34,209 bases of DNA. It comes from a virus. Within the stretch, counting starts at the first letter, position 1, and each line of letters begins with the position of its first letter. Positions 1 through 9,114 of the stretch are shown here, in pieces. Both the position numbers and the translations under genes were made by a program. The notes under the pieces are model-generated. The model saw only the letters and a program-made list of their open reading frames with translations, searched no databases and was not told where the DNA came from. The stretch is from positions 1 to 34,209 of IMG/VR virus record IMGVR_UViG_3300017769_000053, one strand, 5' to 3'.

Positions 1-767
1 CGACGGGTGTACTTGGTTGCGGGGACACGGTAGGCAAGTTCGGTCTTTGGACGGTCCATTCCGTCCTGGGTCGGTTTGAAAAAGAAGGGATAATTAACTG
101 ATATGGGTACCACCTTATCTGTGAACATCTTCTTTGCATCAGCACCGGACTTGGATAATATACCATACCTACTGTCACTTGATATGGTTGCCAAGTTAAC
201 CACCTCTCCTGAGGCCATGAAAGAAAACCCGGAACGCCTGTTCTTAAGGTAACACATCCCATAGGATCGTGAATCTGCCTTACAAGCTTCCCAGAAAATA
301 AAGAATAATCTATTTGACTCCCTAAACTCTGGTGCCCCGACGTCAATCTTAGACCACTGCAAGTACATGTAATGAGTACCACTAATGTAAGTAGGAACGT
401 CTTTGTTATAAAACCAAAAACCTTCTTCCCTACGGATAAACTCATTATCGATGTAATCATACCACTTTTCTTTAAATTCTTGTGGATATTGTTTAAAATC
501 TAAAACATTTTTAATTCTTTCTAAAGGTTTTGGATATTCAAACTTTCCCCACTTGTTATTTTCAAATTTATATATATTTTTTTGTTTTGGTAAAGCTATT
601 TTAAGATTTTGTATCTCATATATCTCACCAATCATTCCCGTTTTACTTATAACGACAACGTCGTGCTCCTTATTATAGCCGTATTTCCACTTTTTTGCTT
701 TATTAAGCCTTTTAATCGTATTGATTTTTATAGGCTCTATAACGCTATATAATGATTGTTTATACAT
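1..767 (-). CDS. terL: Terminase large subunit, N-terminal ATPase part (partial, runs off left edge)
   Basis: The first 255 codons of a minus-strand gene are present; the rest lies beyond base 1. Large terminases are the ATP-driven motors that pack phage DNA into proheads. Residues about 126-140 (PTYISGTHYMYLQW) and the following 'LKNRRSGFSFMASGE' (about 174-188) fit the start of a terminase ATPase domain. The Walker A position reads KNRRSGFS, with no GKS/T lysine; the lysine instead sits at the front, as in the deviant Walker A of lambda gpA (KSARVGYS). The ATG overlaps the TAA of the upstream gene (TAATG). Walker B and the nuclease domain are not in the window. Family assignment is inferred from motif and position beside the small gene upstream. 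Confidence 0.75.
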   Translation of the reverse strand, partial: MYKQSLYSVIEPIKINTIKRLNKAKKWKYGYNKEHDVVVISKTGMIGEIYEIQNLKIALPKQKNIYKFENNKWGKFEYPKPLERIKNVLDFKQYPQEFKEKWYDYIDNEFIRREEGFWFYNKDVPTYISGTHYMYLQWSKIDVGAPEFRESNRLFFIFWEACKADSRSYGMCYLKNRRSGFSFMASGEVVNLATISSDSRYGILSKSGADAKKMFTDKVVPISVNYPFFFKPTQDGMDRPKTELAYRVPATKYTR

Positions 768-1042
768 TACTTAGATCTTCCTTCAGCAAACCCTTTAAAA
801 ACATTTTGTTTTTTAATTTCCTTAGGTTTATCATTTAACATATTTTCCTCTTCTTGTATTCGATTAAGTATTTCAAAAGCATCAAATATAGCTAGCTTTT
901 TAGTAGCGGCTGCATTTTTTAACCTATCAGCTGATATATCATCATCTGAATCTACAATAGCTTCTTTGGCAACCTTAATAAGTTCTTCGACCGCTCTATG
1001 TCCAGCTTGGATTATATTCTTTTTCGTTTCCTTGACGTTCAT
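767..1042 (-). CDS. Small helical protein upstream of terL, candidate small terminase subunit
   Basis: A 91-residue, charged, predicted all-helical protein (for example HRAVEELIKVAKEAIVD and a C-terminal stretch rich in E and K). It lies immediately upstream of the large terminase and is translationally coupled to it by TAATG. Size and position fit a small terminase subunit, which recognises phage DNA for packaging, but no helix-turn-helix is obvious, so the role is inferred from position only. Its start lies 47 bases inside the preceding gene. Confidence 0.5.
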   Translation of the reverse strand: MNVKETKKNIIQAGHRAVEELIKVAKEAIVDSDDDISADRLKNAAATKKLAIFDAFEILNRIQEEENMLNDKPKEIKKQNVFKGFAEGRSK

Positions 1043-1583
1043 ACTTAATAGATATTGAATTAGTTAATACTCTATACAATCTTTCACCGTTAACAATAAA
1101 TTCATATTCACTGCTCGGTGTAAATCCAACTAAATCTTCTTTATTTATATCTTTAAGCTCTTTATCAACATATTTGATAATACCCCTTAATGGAACTTCT
1201 TTTTCTAATAATATATTATTTGATTCAATTGGTTTAATAAAACAATAGCCCTTTGGCGAATACCACTTGTTATTTCTTTTATATAAAAATATTTGGTCTG
1301 ACTTAACAAAATATTTATTATCTTCCCAATAACTTCTGCTATTTTGTTCTACACCCCTAACATCATACCATCTTCTAAAAACATTATGATGTACAATAAC
1401 TTCATCACCTATTTTAATTTCGGTATTTTCTAGTTTAGGAGTTGATAAAACTACACCAACACGACTTACATATCGATGATCAGATATTTCTGAATTTAAT
1501 ATCAGCTCTTTATCATCGATTTGTTTTATATTGTCGTATCTTTTATTTTTTGGTTTGATTATAAAGTCAAAAACACTACGCAT
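996..1583 (-). CDS. Probable tandem Cpn10/GroES-like two-domain protein
   Basis: This 195-residue protein appears to hold two copies of a GroES-like barrel. Copy 1 (about residues 5-102) has the order FIIKPK, then a loop with ELILN, then SRVGVVLSTP, IKIGDEVIVHH and YFVKSDQIFLYK. Copy 2 (about 112-181) repeats it: GYCFIKPI, loop with NNILLEK, LRGIIKYVD, EDLVGFTPSSEYEF and GERLYRVLTNSISI. These follow GroES's VIVK, mobile loop, STRGEVLAVG, VKVGDIVIFND and EEVLIMSESDILAI. The reading is by eye. A separate, conventional GroES is encoded at 19306-19563. The gene is coupled to its neighbours by TAATG upstream and a 47-base overlap downstream, close to the terminase genes. It could instead be an unrelated SH3-like beta-barrel protein. 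Confidence 0.5.
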   Translation of the reverse strand: MRSVFDFIIKPKNKRYDNIKQIDDKELILNSEISDHRYVSRVGVVLSTPKLENTEIKIGDEVIVHHNVFRRWYDVRGVEQNSRSYWEDNKYFVKSDQIFLYKRNNKWYSPKGYCFIKPIESNNILLEKEVPLRGIIKYVDKELKDINKEDLVGFTPSSEYEFIVNGERLYRVLTNSISIKYERQGNEKEYNPSWT

Positions 1584-1801
1584 TAATACTCTAAATTATA
1601 TTCAACTGCAACAGCCATATTCTTATTAAAATCTTTCCAAGGTAAAACCTCGTTCTTTTTTTTAATAAAAATAGAAAATTTATTATCTTCTTCAATAATT
1701 GAATCTATTGTATGGCCACCGTAAACTTCTTGTCCAACGGAATAATGCATTGCATCATTTTTATAATCTCTACCTATACTAATCTTCCTTATTAGGCTCA
1801 T
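1583..1801 (-). CDS. Small conserved-looking phage protein, function unknown
   Basis: A 72-residue protein beginning MSLIRKISIGRDY, with a middle segment MHYSVGQEVYGGHTIDSI and alternating hydrophobic strands. The ATG at 1801 is chosen over an in-frame TTG at 1810. The gene overlaps the upstream coiled-coil gene by 23 bases and hands over to the Cpn10-like gene by TAATG. It looks like a small beta protein; I recognise the pattern from marine phage terminase neighbourhoods but know no function. No membrane segment or catalytic motif is visible. Confidence 0.6.
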   Translation of the reverse strand: MSLIRKISIGRDYKNDAMHYSVGQEVYGGHTIDSIIEEDNKFSIFIKKKNEVLPWKDFNKNMAVAVEYNLEY

Positions 1802-2045
1802 CTTCTTCAATCTCTTTTATGGTGCCGTCAGTTAAGTTAACTGAAACTTTACCATATTTCTCTTCAAGCGTTTTTTGTAACTCTCCTAATTGAGCTTGTG
1901 CTTGGTTAACTTGCATTACACCCATTTGTTTTTGAATTTCCAATCCACCAACTTGCATTTGCAAATTATTAATTTCTTGTACTTTTTCTTGAATTAGTTT
2001 TAATTCTTCGTCTGTGATTTTTAAATCATCTGTTTTCTTTGTCAT
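1779..2045 (-). CDS. Small coiled-coil protein
   Basis: An 88-residue acidic protein with a long heptad-like central helix (about residues 12-65: repeated I/L/Q/E, including LQMQVGGLEIQKQMGVMQVN) and an acidic tail. No enzyme motif is present. It starts after a 66-base gap that holds a perfect palindrome, so a promoter or processing point may precede it. The leader before the ATG is A/T-only (AATTAAATTTT), as in other genes here. It may be a scaffold-like or assembly factor; that is only a guess. Confidence 0.6.
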   Translation of the reverse strand: MTKKTDDLKITDEELKLIQEKVQEINNLQMQVGGLEIQKQMGVMQVNQAQAQLGELQKTLEEKYGKVSVNLTDGTIKEIEEDEPNKED

Positions 2046-2082
2046 AAAATTTAATTTTAATTGTTATTACTATGTTTATATC

Positions 2083-2101
2083 ATTACGTATTTTACGTAA
2101 T
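2083..2101. repeat. Perfect 8-bp palindrome with 3-base loop upstream of the coiled-coil gene
   Basis: ATTACGTA, TTT, TACGTAAT form a perfect inverted repeat in a 66-base gap. Read on the minus strand it is followed by GATATAAAC rather than a T-run, so it does not look like a terminator for the minus-strand operon. On the plus strand it runs into TTTTT. ACGTAAT followed by ATA also occurs at 21448-21457 before another minus-strand gene. It may be an operator or part of a promoter. Confidence 0.4.
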
Positions 2102-2111
2102 TTTTACTTTA

Positions 2112-2606
2112 TTAATTTAATGCTAAAGGTTCTTTATCGTAAGTTCTACCTTTAGGATCAAATTTTTCAGTCATCCAGAACATACCATCAGCTTTCCATT
2201 GTCCGTGCCATCTAGCTGATCCTTCATGTGGTTTACAATCAGGTTTTGCAAATTCCCATATTCTATTGCCTGTTCCTTTTATATCATCTAAAGACTTTAC
2301 ATAATACATGTCAAAGGGGCCTAACTTCATTGCTGCTTTCATTAAAACTGGTAAATTTTCATCAACTTCTCCTGTTATGCAAATATCTATATCAGTTGTT
2401 TTCCAGCCTTGTAAAAGACCTCCAACTAAATATAACTTATAATGTGCCCAATTCATTTTTAATAGATCGTCAATACAACCTTGGTATAAATCATCGTCTA
2501 AGCTTTCCATCCAAGGAACAAGTGTATATCCTCCGTTTACATATCTTACCTCTCCATCTGTTTTAAGATTAAGGTTTGCCGTGTTTAAATTTTCAAAATA
2601 TCCCAT
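2112..2606 (-). CDS. Pol-beta-type nucleotidyltransferase-fold protein
   Basis: The 164-residue protein carries VGGLLQGWKTTDIDICITG (about residues 61-79), matching the GG...DhD signature of the polymerase-beta nucleotidyltransferase superfamily; the metal-binding pair would be Asp72 and Asp74. The segment after it (VLMKAAMKLGPFDMYYV) continues the alternating alpha/beta pattern. Such minimal NTases transfer nucleotides to proteins, RNA or small molecules; the substrate here cannot be read. A C-terminal stretch rich in W, H and K (HEGSARWHGQWKADGMFWM) is unusual. The gene follows the longest tail-fibre gene with a one-base gap, so it is co-transcribed with late structural genes. Confidence 0.65.
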   Translation of the reverse strand: MGYFENLNTANLNLKTDGEVRYVNGGYTLVPWMESLDDDLYQGCIDDLLKMNWAHYKLYLVGGLLQGWKTTDIDICITGEVDENLPVLMKAAMKLGPFDMYYVKSLDDIKGTGNRIWEFAKPDCKPHEGSARWHGQWKADGMFWMTEKFDPKGRTYDKEPLALN

Positions 2607-2607
2607 A

Positions 2608-5600
2608 TTATATATCGTAATCTGTTAATTCTACTATAATTCCCATAGAAACTCCATCCCATGTTTTTCCTGACGCATTTTTTTGGTAACCAAAACTCAA
2701 TTCATCTCCTTCGGCGAATGTATTACTTGATGTTGGTGACCATGTTATTGTACTGCCTGAAATGGTTAACTCTGAGCTACTAGTCACCTGTGAACCATTT
2801 ACATAAAGGAAAAGCTGTGTTGTCATGCCGCTACTTGCGCTACCTGTTACGGTTCTCATAACAACTTTAGTTACTTTTCCAGCAGCGGGCATAGTTAAGT
2901 AATGATAATATGATTTACTAGAAACTGTTGCTTCATTATCATGTCTATTAAATGGCACTAGTAATATCGCGTTAGATGTTCCGTCATACCAATTACTATT
3001 AAACAAACAAGGTATGTCTCTATCTTCAATATCTGAAGACACTGTTAAACTTCCAGCAACTCCTACTTTTCCTGCATTTACATTTACATGGAGCATAGTA
3101 TTGCCTCCCGCTGCAAATTTCAGTGTATCAGCAGAATCTGAAAACATTCCCGTATTTGTATCTCCAGTAAAACTATATGATGCTGCACCTTTATTTCCTA
3201 ATGGAGCTATTACTACACCTGCAAAAGTTGCGCTATTTGCTGTACCATCAATTAATAAAAAATTTGTATTACCATTTCGAATCTCAAAGTCTCCATCAAA
3301 TCTTGATATTAAAGAATAAGTTTTACCTGTACCCGCGGTATTACTTGATATACTTATTGTAGGTGATGCTTGACCACTTGCAATAATATCTCCCGAAGCA
3401 GTTACAGAACCTGCAAAAGTTGCAGATAAATCACTAGCTAATGTTAATATATTAGATTCAGAAGTATTTTGTAATTTTATTGAGCTCGCTAATAATCTTA
3501 AATCACCAGCACCTACATCTTGTATAAAACTATGTGATCCGTTATGATATATTTGTAGATCTGGGTTATCACCAAATTTAGCTTTTTGTCCATCTCCTAA
3601 TAATACATCACCTGCAAAAGTTGCAGATTCGTCGCTTGAGTTTAATGTTAAAATTTGATTAGTGCTTTGTATATCTGTATGTGTAAAGTATAATTTTGAT
3701 GAGTCAGAGCTCATAAAAAATTGAGCATCACCAGAAGTTCCTCTAATAAAACTCAATAAACTTTGTTGACCTTTTAAAGCCATTTGTGCTGTTGATATAT
3801 CACCACCTCCAACACTAACTTTACCTGAAAAAGTTGCAACTGAAGCCGAAGCCGAAGAAGAGTCAGATGTAATACTTAGTAATACAGCGCCGCTGTTATC
3901 TGCTGTATTAGAAAATGTAAATCCATTACCTGTCTGACCTGTTGTAGCAGCCCATACACCAGAATAGTTTCTAAACGAATTACCTGAGTTTAGATACACA
4001 TTGCCTACTACTTGAAAACCATTTGAATCAAAATAACCTCTTTCCGAACCATCTACTGAAAACGCTAATCTATCATTACTACTGTGATCACGAGCATACA
4101 TACCAGTATCAGTTTTACCAGTAAAAGTATATGTTGGGGCTCCCGAGCTCCCAACCGCTGTTTGAATTCTATTTCCAACTACTACATCACCTGCAAAAGT
4201 TGCTATTGCACTACTTGAAGGACTTTGAGGGGTTAATGTTAGATTTGCTAATTGTGAACCTGTTCTATCATTTGTAAATAATAAATTATTATTGGTGTGG
4301 TTTTGTATGTACCAATCATCCCCATTGTCATCGCCCTCGTCTGTTCTTAATAATAATTTTGCAATTTCACCTTCTGTTGCGGTTATAATAAAAGTATCTG
4401 TACTTGCATATACATTACCTGTTCCATTTGGTGATAAATATATACTAGAATTCGATTCTGATGTTGTAACATTTAAACCTGTATTGTTATGTGTTAATCT
4501 AGCGTATTCAGTACCACCTGCTCTTAATACTACATCACCACCTCCTGCGTCTAACCTAAGATCATCTGGTGCATCAATAGTAAAATCACCATCACCACTT
4601 TGTACAAGTTCTACAAAATGATCATTATCACCACTAATTTGTAACTTACCAGCTACAACTTTTACATTTTGACTTGAATCAATTTGCAATGCTGTTGAGC
4701 TAGCTGTTTTTAATCTTATAACATCGTTAGCATCAAATCCAATTGCAGTCCCAGAATCACCAGTATGATTTATATATCCTGGTATATATAAGTCACCTTT
4801 TAAATCTAAATCTCCTTGTGTTATTGATTTATGTTTTGTTTGATATTCTGTTGGTATTGTTACTGCAGCTGGTGATGTTAAATTAAAGTTTTCAATTTCT
4901 TGCGCACTACCACCAAAATATTGCACTCTAACTTTTACAGAGTTACCATGCGAATTTATTTTATATATAGGTATATAATGTCTTTGTGTTGAAGGACTCC
5001 AAGCTAAATCACCGACAGTGAATGCATCGCCTATTCCACCTGTTGCTCTAATTGCTTTATTTGAGCCATTACCCCAAATACCACTACTATTTCCTGAGCC
5101 AGGATTAAAACCAAAAGGTATTATAACTTCAAGCTCACCTGTTATATTTTGATGAGAATAACTGCCGGATAAAGTTATTTTAAGCATACCCTGTATTGCA
5201 ACATTTTGTAATTCTAGAAGTATACCTAGATTAGATGTTCCATTTGCAAAATAACCTGATGTAAAAGTTCTTTCAGCATATGTTCCTTTTTGAACACCAT
5301 AGCCCCCATCAACAAAAAGTTTATTACTAATTGTTGTTGCTGAGCCTAATGTAATTGCTGAGCCAGTATCTGTAATAGTAGAATCATTGAAATAAGTTCC
5401 ATCAAATTTAACAACTTTATTTGTTACTATATTTGTAGATCCAAAAGCCGTAGCTGTAACAGCGCCTGTAAAAGTTGCATTACCATTAGAGGCAATGCGC
5501 AATTTTTCACTACCATTAGTATCAAAACGCATATAATTAGAGGTATTATCATATAATATTCTACCTTTATGATCTACACCTGAAACAGAAAAATCTATAT

Positions 5601-8600
5601 AACCACCAGAGGTACCATTTAATTGTATATAGCCATGCGTGCTATTATATAACCCCATTAAAACACCATTACCTGTGGGTGCATTAGTGTTAAACGGTCC
5701 AGAAACATGTAAAGCAGCTTGTGGACCACCTGATGGCATTGTGCCTATTCCAACATCACCTGAAAAAGTACCATCACCTTCAATAGTTACATTACCTGTA
5801 ATATCTTGTTGAAAAGCATTTGGATTACCACTACCGCCAATATTTAAAACTCCATCAGCGTCTTTCCATATTCTGTGGCTAGTAGCGTGACTACTTGTAA
5901 TAGCCATACCATTACCCGAACCATCACCGTTTTGTCTTAAAATAAAAGCACCTGTAGTTGATACCCCAGTACCACCATTAAGAGTTATAGCCCCTGTTGC
6001 TGTGCTTGTTGTGGTTATTGTTCCTGCAAAAGTTGCGTTACCACCCTCTGACATATCTAAGGTTAAAGCAGTTACAGCAGTACTTCCATCTGTACCAGTA
6101 AAGTATATATCTTTATCAGAAGCGTCATTTTTAAAGTTTAAATCTCCAGTACCTCCATTAATTATATGAGCATTAGAGCCATCGTGTAATAACCTTAATC
6201 CAGAAGTTCCACTTAAATAAATAGATTTACCTGTTCCTAATGATACATCGCCTGAAAAAGTTGAATTTGCACCATCCATTGTAAGGTTGGTAGCACCTTT
6301 TGATTTAAATATTGTATTACCAGCATTCGTTCTTACATCGAATTCAACGGATAAATCATTTTTTTGTACAATAGAAAAATAATCATTACCACTAAAATCC
6401 CCATTAGATGCGTCTAAGTACACACCAGCATAACCAGTTCCTGTAGCGCTTGCTTGAAGCATAGCGTTTTCAGTGCCAGCATTTGTTGCTTTTACAATAT
6501 TGTCAGCTGTTACTGTACCTGAAAAAGTTGCACTACCAGCTTTTATAGGTGCAAAAGCATAAGTTATATTACCAGTTGCTGCTGGGTTTGCTGTTGTTGT
6601 ACCAAATACAAAAGCGTCATCCCCTTCGTCCCATAAGAAAGCAGCATTATTACCTGTACTACCTCTTTCAATTATTAAACCTGAATCATTAGCATTTGAT
6701 GTTGATCCTCTATTTAAACCTATTATATTATCTGATACATCTAAATTTACAACATTAGTTGTTGTTGTTTCGCCACTAACTTGTAAATCACCACTAATTG
6801 TTACATCACCTGAAAAAGTTGCGTTACCCGCGTGAGCTAAAACACCTTGAGTATTTACTCCTGTTTGGTCTGCAACTATTCTAAAAGCACCGCTAGCTGC
6901 ATCAGCTCTGAAAACTTCACCAGTTGCAGAAACGACTTCTAATTTAGCATTAGAACCTCCCGCGACACCAACACCTACAGATCCTGTAAAATCTACATTT
7001 CTATTTGAATCAATTTCTATTCCTTTACCAGCTGCTGTATAAACTACAAAAGTGTCGTTACCACTAAATCCAAAATATGTATCGGTACTAGGATCACTAG
7101 CGTGGTATATGTAGCTTGGTATAGTTAAAGTTGAGGTAAAATGTGTACCAGCATTTGAAACGAGCATTGCTTCAGTACCTCCAACGTAAAATTTAAGATT
7201 ACTATCACTTTCTTCTTCTATATAAGTATGACCACCAGCACCATCTAATAATAATTTTCTACCTTGTGGTATAAAGAAATCAGTTGCTCCTACTACACCA
7301 ACATCACCAGTAATACTAAATCTATCACTACCACCTGTGTGTACTATAAAAGTATTAGCACCACTAAAACCAAACTGAGTATCTGAGTCGCCATCGTGAA
7401 TAATATAATTAGGCATAGTTAAACTGCCTTTAAAAGTTGCTGAATCATTATTACCGTCTAATATTAAAGTTTCAGAACCATTATTTGGCATTATTTTAAA
7501 CTGAGTGCCTACAGTTAGCAATCTCGTATATTTACTATTATCCTGTATTCTTATTTCTGCAATACTGTCTGTAGAAACAAATGATCCTAAAAGATTTTCA
7601 GTGCCGCCATTAATTGTTAGAGTACCTGTTGAAGTAGTTACATTACCTGCAAAAGTTGCATTACCTGTTCTACCTAAGGTTAATGAAGGTTCGTCTGTAT
7701 ATGTGTTACTTCTAGTGCTTCTTAAAAAAGCTAAATCAGATCCAAATTCCTCTCCACTAACAGTAGCAGGTGCAGCAATCATTGCTATAGACCACTTGTA
7801 TATATCTTCTTGATTAACAGAAGTTTGACCAGTCTCAAAAGTTAAATTAGATCTTTTAGTACCTACAGCCTCACTATCAACAGCGTTCCAACCTATCGTC
7901 GCGCTATAGTTACTACCATCATCGAATCCTCCCACTTGTATATTACCTGCAAAAGTTGCAGTACTCTCAACTGTTAAAGGTCCATCTATATTAAATAATT
8001 GTGTTGCTTCTAAAATAGTACTACTATTAGCGCCAGGATCACTAGATGATGTGCCTGAATGGCTCCATGTACCTGTTGATTTTCTTACTGTATAATAACC
8101 ATATTGAGAATGTGTTGGAATATACATATATAAATCATATACGTTGCTAGCTGAAGTTTTCCATACCAGCTCAATAAATGATGAATTTAATCCTGTTCTT
8201 TCGTACCAAGAATTAAAATTTTGATTATTAGGTCCGCCACCATTTCCATTAGATGTTTTAAAATATAGCTTAATAGAATAGTCTTGATTATTTGCAGCGT
8301 TATAACCTTGATGCCCTTCTATTTCTATAACAGCCACGTTCCCACCTTGCCCAAAGCTTGATAATGCACCTATTTTATACCAACCTGCAGTACCGCCAGT
8401 ACTTGGGATATGGTAAGGTTTATAATCAACATTCCCTGTAAAAGTTGCATTACCTTCATAGTCTATTCTTCCTGTTTCAGTTCCTCTACTCTTAAATATT
8501 ATATTTCTATAAGCAGTGCTACTATTAGAATCGCTATCAGCATTTAATACTAAGTTAACTACTGAATTTAAACTATGGTTTGTTGTGCTGTCAAAAGTTA

Positions 8601-9111
8601 TATTACCTGTTGTGTTTATATTACCGTCTTGGTTTAATCTAAATATAACATTACTAGTATCAGTAACGCCATCACCAACTTCAAAATAACTTGTAGAGTT
8701 ATTGTCATTACTATCAATATTAAATCTTATGTGATTATATGAGTTTAATGTAATACTATCTGTAAAGTTATTGCCATATGTGGATCTTAATGAATGGGAG
8801 TCATTAGTACCATAGCTATCACTGTCCCAAGTTAAATATAAACCGCCAAATCTATATAGTCTAGAACTTTGACCATCTACAGCCCTACCATAAATATGGC
8901 CATTACCAAGTATGTCATTATTAAAAGTTGCTAGACTACTAAAAGTTGCTGCATTAGCAACTGTACCGCCGCTAAATGTTGCAGCATTAATCCAATTAGT
9001 ACCAGTACCTGTAGAACTTAATATTTGTCCGCTGGATCCCGCATCTCCACTTGTATCTAGTAATTTATCTTTTACTTGTAATTCAGTTGATAATTTTTTA
9101 ATTTGTGCCAT
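2608..9111 (-). CDS. Giant repetitive tail-fibre-type structural protein (2167 aa)
   Basis: A very long, Ser/Thr/Gly/Asn-rich, beta-rich protein built from degenerate repeats, most beginning with an ATF-x-G core (NATFAGDV, NATFSGDV, SATFKGS). At least 15 occur, and the underlying DNA word is conserved. The N-terminus (MAQIKKLSTELQVKDKLLDT...GQILSSTGTGTNW) looks like a fibre attachment segment. Around residues 768-833 lies a module ending AAFLWDEGDDAF that is shared with the next two fibre proteins upstream. The last ~150 residues (from about 2020, IPCLFNSNWYDG to the end) are non-repetitive and likely a beta-sandwich tip for receptor contact. No S74 peptidase chaperone is recognisable. It follows the 1639-aa fibre gene by three bases. 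Confidence 0.75.
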   Translation of the reverse strand: MAQIKKLSTELQVKDKLLDTSGDAGSSGQILSSTGTGTNWINAATFSGGTVANAATFSSLATFNNDILGNGHIYGRAVDGQSSRLYRFGGLYLTWDSDSYGTNDSHSLRSTYGNNFTDSITLNSYNHIRFNIDSNDNNSTSYFEVGDGVTDTSNVIFRLNQDGNINTTGNITFDSTTNHSLNSVVNLVLNADSDSNSSTAYRNIIFKSRGTETGRIDYEGNATFTGNVDYKPYHIPSTGGTAGWYKIGALSSFGQGGNVAVIEIEGHQGYNAANNQDYSIKLYFKTSNGNGGGPNNQNFNSWYERTGLNSSFIELVWKTSASNVYDLYMYIPTHSQYGYYTVRKSTGTWSHSGTSSSDPGANSSTILEATQLFNIDGPLTVESTATFAGNIQVGGFDDGSNYSATIGWNAVDSEAVGTKRSNLTFETGQTSVNQEDIYKWSIAMIAAPATVSGEEFGSDLAFLRSTRSNTYTDEPSLTLGRTGNATFAGNVTTSTGTLTINGGTENLLGSFVSTDSIAEIRIQDNSKYTRLLTVGTQFKIMPNNGSETLILDGNNDSATFKGSLTMPNYIIHDGDSDTQFGFSGANTFIVHTGGSDRFSITGDVGVVGATDFFIPQGRKLLLDGAGGHTYIEEESDSNLKFYVGGTEAMLVSNAGTHFTSTLTIPSYIYHASDPSTDTYFGFSGNDTFVVYTAAGKGIEIDSNRNVDFTGSVGVGVAGGSNAKLEVVSATGEVFRADAASGAFRIVADQTGVNTQGVLAHAGNATFSGDVTISGDLQVSGETTTTNVVNLDVSDNIIGLNRGSTSNANDSGLIIERGSTGNNAAFLWDEGDDAFVFGTTTANPAATGNITYAFAPIKAGSATFSGTVTADNIVKATNAGTENAMLQASATGTGYAGVYLDASNGDFSGNDYFSIVQKNDLSVEFDVRTNAGNTIFKSKGATNLTMDGANSTFSGDVSLGTGKSIYLSGTSGLRLLHDGSNAHIINGGTGDLNFKNDASDKDIYFTGTDGSTAVTALTLDMSEGGNATFAGTITTTSTATGAITLNGGTGVSTTGAFILRQNGDGSGNGMAITSSHATSHRIWKDADGVLNIGGSGNPNAFQQDITGNVTIEGDGTFSGDVGIGTMPSGGPQAALHVSGPFNTNAPTGNGVLMGLYNSTHGYIQLNGTSGGYIDFSVSGVDHKGRILYDNTSNYMRFDTNGSEKLRIASNGNATFTGAVTATAFGSTNIVTNKVVKFDGTYFNDSTITDTGSAITLGSATTISNKLFVDGGYGVQKGTYAERTFTSGYFANGTSNLGILLELQNVAIQGMLKITLSGSYSHQNITGELEVIIPFGFNPGSGNSSGIWGNGSNKAIRATGGIGDAFTVGDLAWSPSTQRHYIPIYKINSHGNSVKVRVQYFGGSAQEIENFNLTSPAAVTIPTEYQTKHKSITQGDLDLKGDLYIPGYINHTGDSGTAIGFDANDVIRLKTASSTALQIDSSQNVKVVAGKLQISGDNDHFVELVQSGDGDFTIDAPDDLRLDAGGGDVVLRAGGTEYARLTHNNTGLNVTTSESNSSIYLSPNGTGNVYASTDTFIITATEGEIAKLLLRTDEGDDNGDDWYIQNHTNNNLLFTNDRTGSQLANLTLTPQSPSSSAIATFAGDVVVGNRIQTAVGSSGAPTYTFTGKTDTGMYARDHSSNDRLAFSVDGSERGYFDSNGFQVVGNVYLNSGNSFRNYSGVWAATTGQTGNGFTFSNTADNSGAVLLSITSDSSSASASVATFSGKVSVGGGDISTAQMALKGQQSLLSFIRGTSGDAQFFMSSDSSKLYFTHTDIQSTNQILTLNSSDESATFAGDVLLGDGQKAKFGDNPDLQIYHNGSHSFIQDVGAGDLRLLASSIKLQNTSESNILTLASDLSATFAGSVTASGDIIASGQASPTISISSNTAGTGKTYSLISRFDGDFEIRNGNTNFLLIDGTANSATFAGVVIAPLGNKGAASYSFTGDTNTGMFSDSADTLKFAAGGNTMLHVNVNAGKVGVAGSLTVSSDIEDRDIPCLFNSNWYDGTSNAILLVPFNRHDNEATVSSKSYYHYLTMPAAGKVTKVVMRTVTGSASSGMTTQLFLYVNGSQVTSSSELTISGSTITWSPTSSNTFAEGDELSFGYQKNASGKTWDGVSMGIIVELTDYDI
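3228..8448 (-). repeat. Dispersed 14-bp DNA repeat encoding the ATF-x-G fibre motif
   Basis: On the plus strand the word CCTGCAAAAGTTGC, or one- to three-base variants of it, recurs at about 3228, 3410, 3611, 3834, 4190, 5465, 5759, 6023, 6251, 6518, 6809, 7427, 7646, 7946 and 8435. It recurs in the neighbouring fibre gene at about 13088, 13274 and 13583. On the coding strand it encodes (N/S)-ATF-(A/S/T/K)-G. Codon choice is conserved as well as protein sequence, so the copies may be recent duplications or recombination points. Confidence 0.8.
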
Positions 9112-9114
9112 ATC

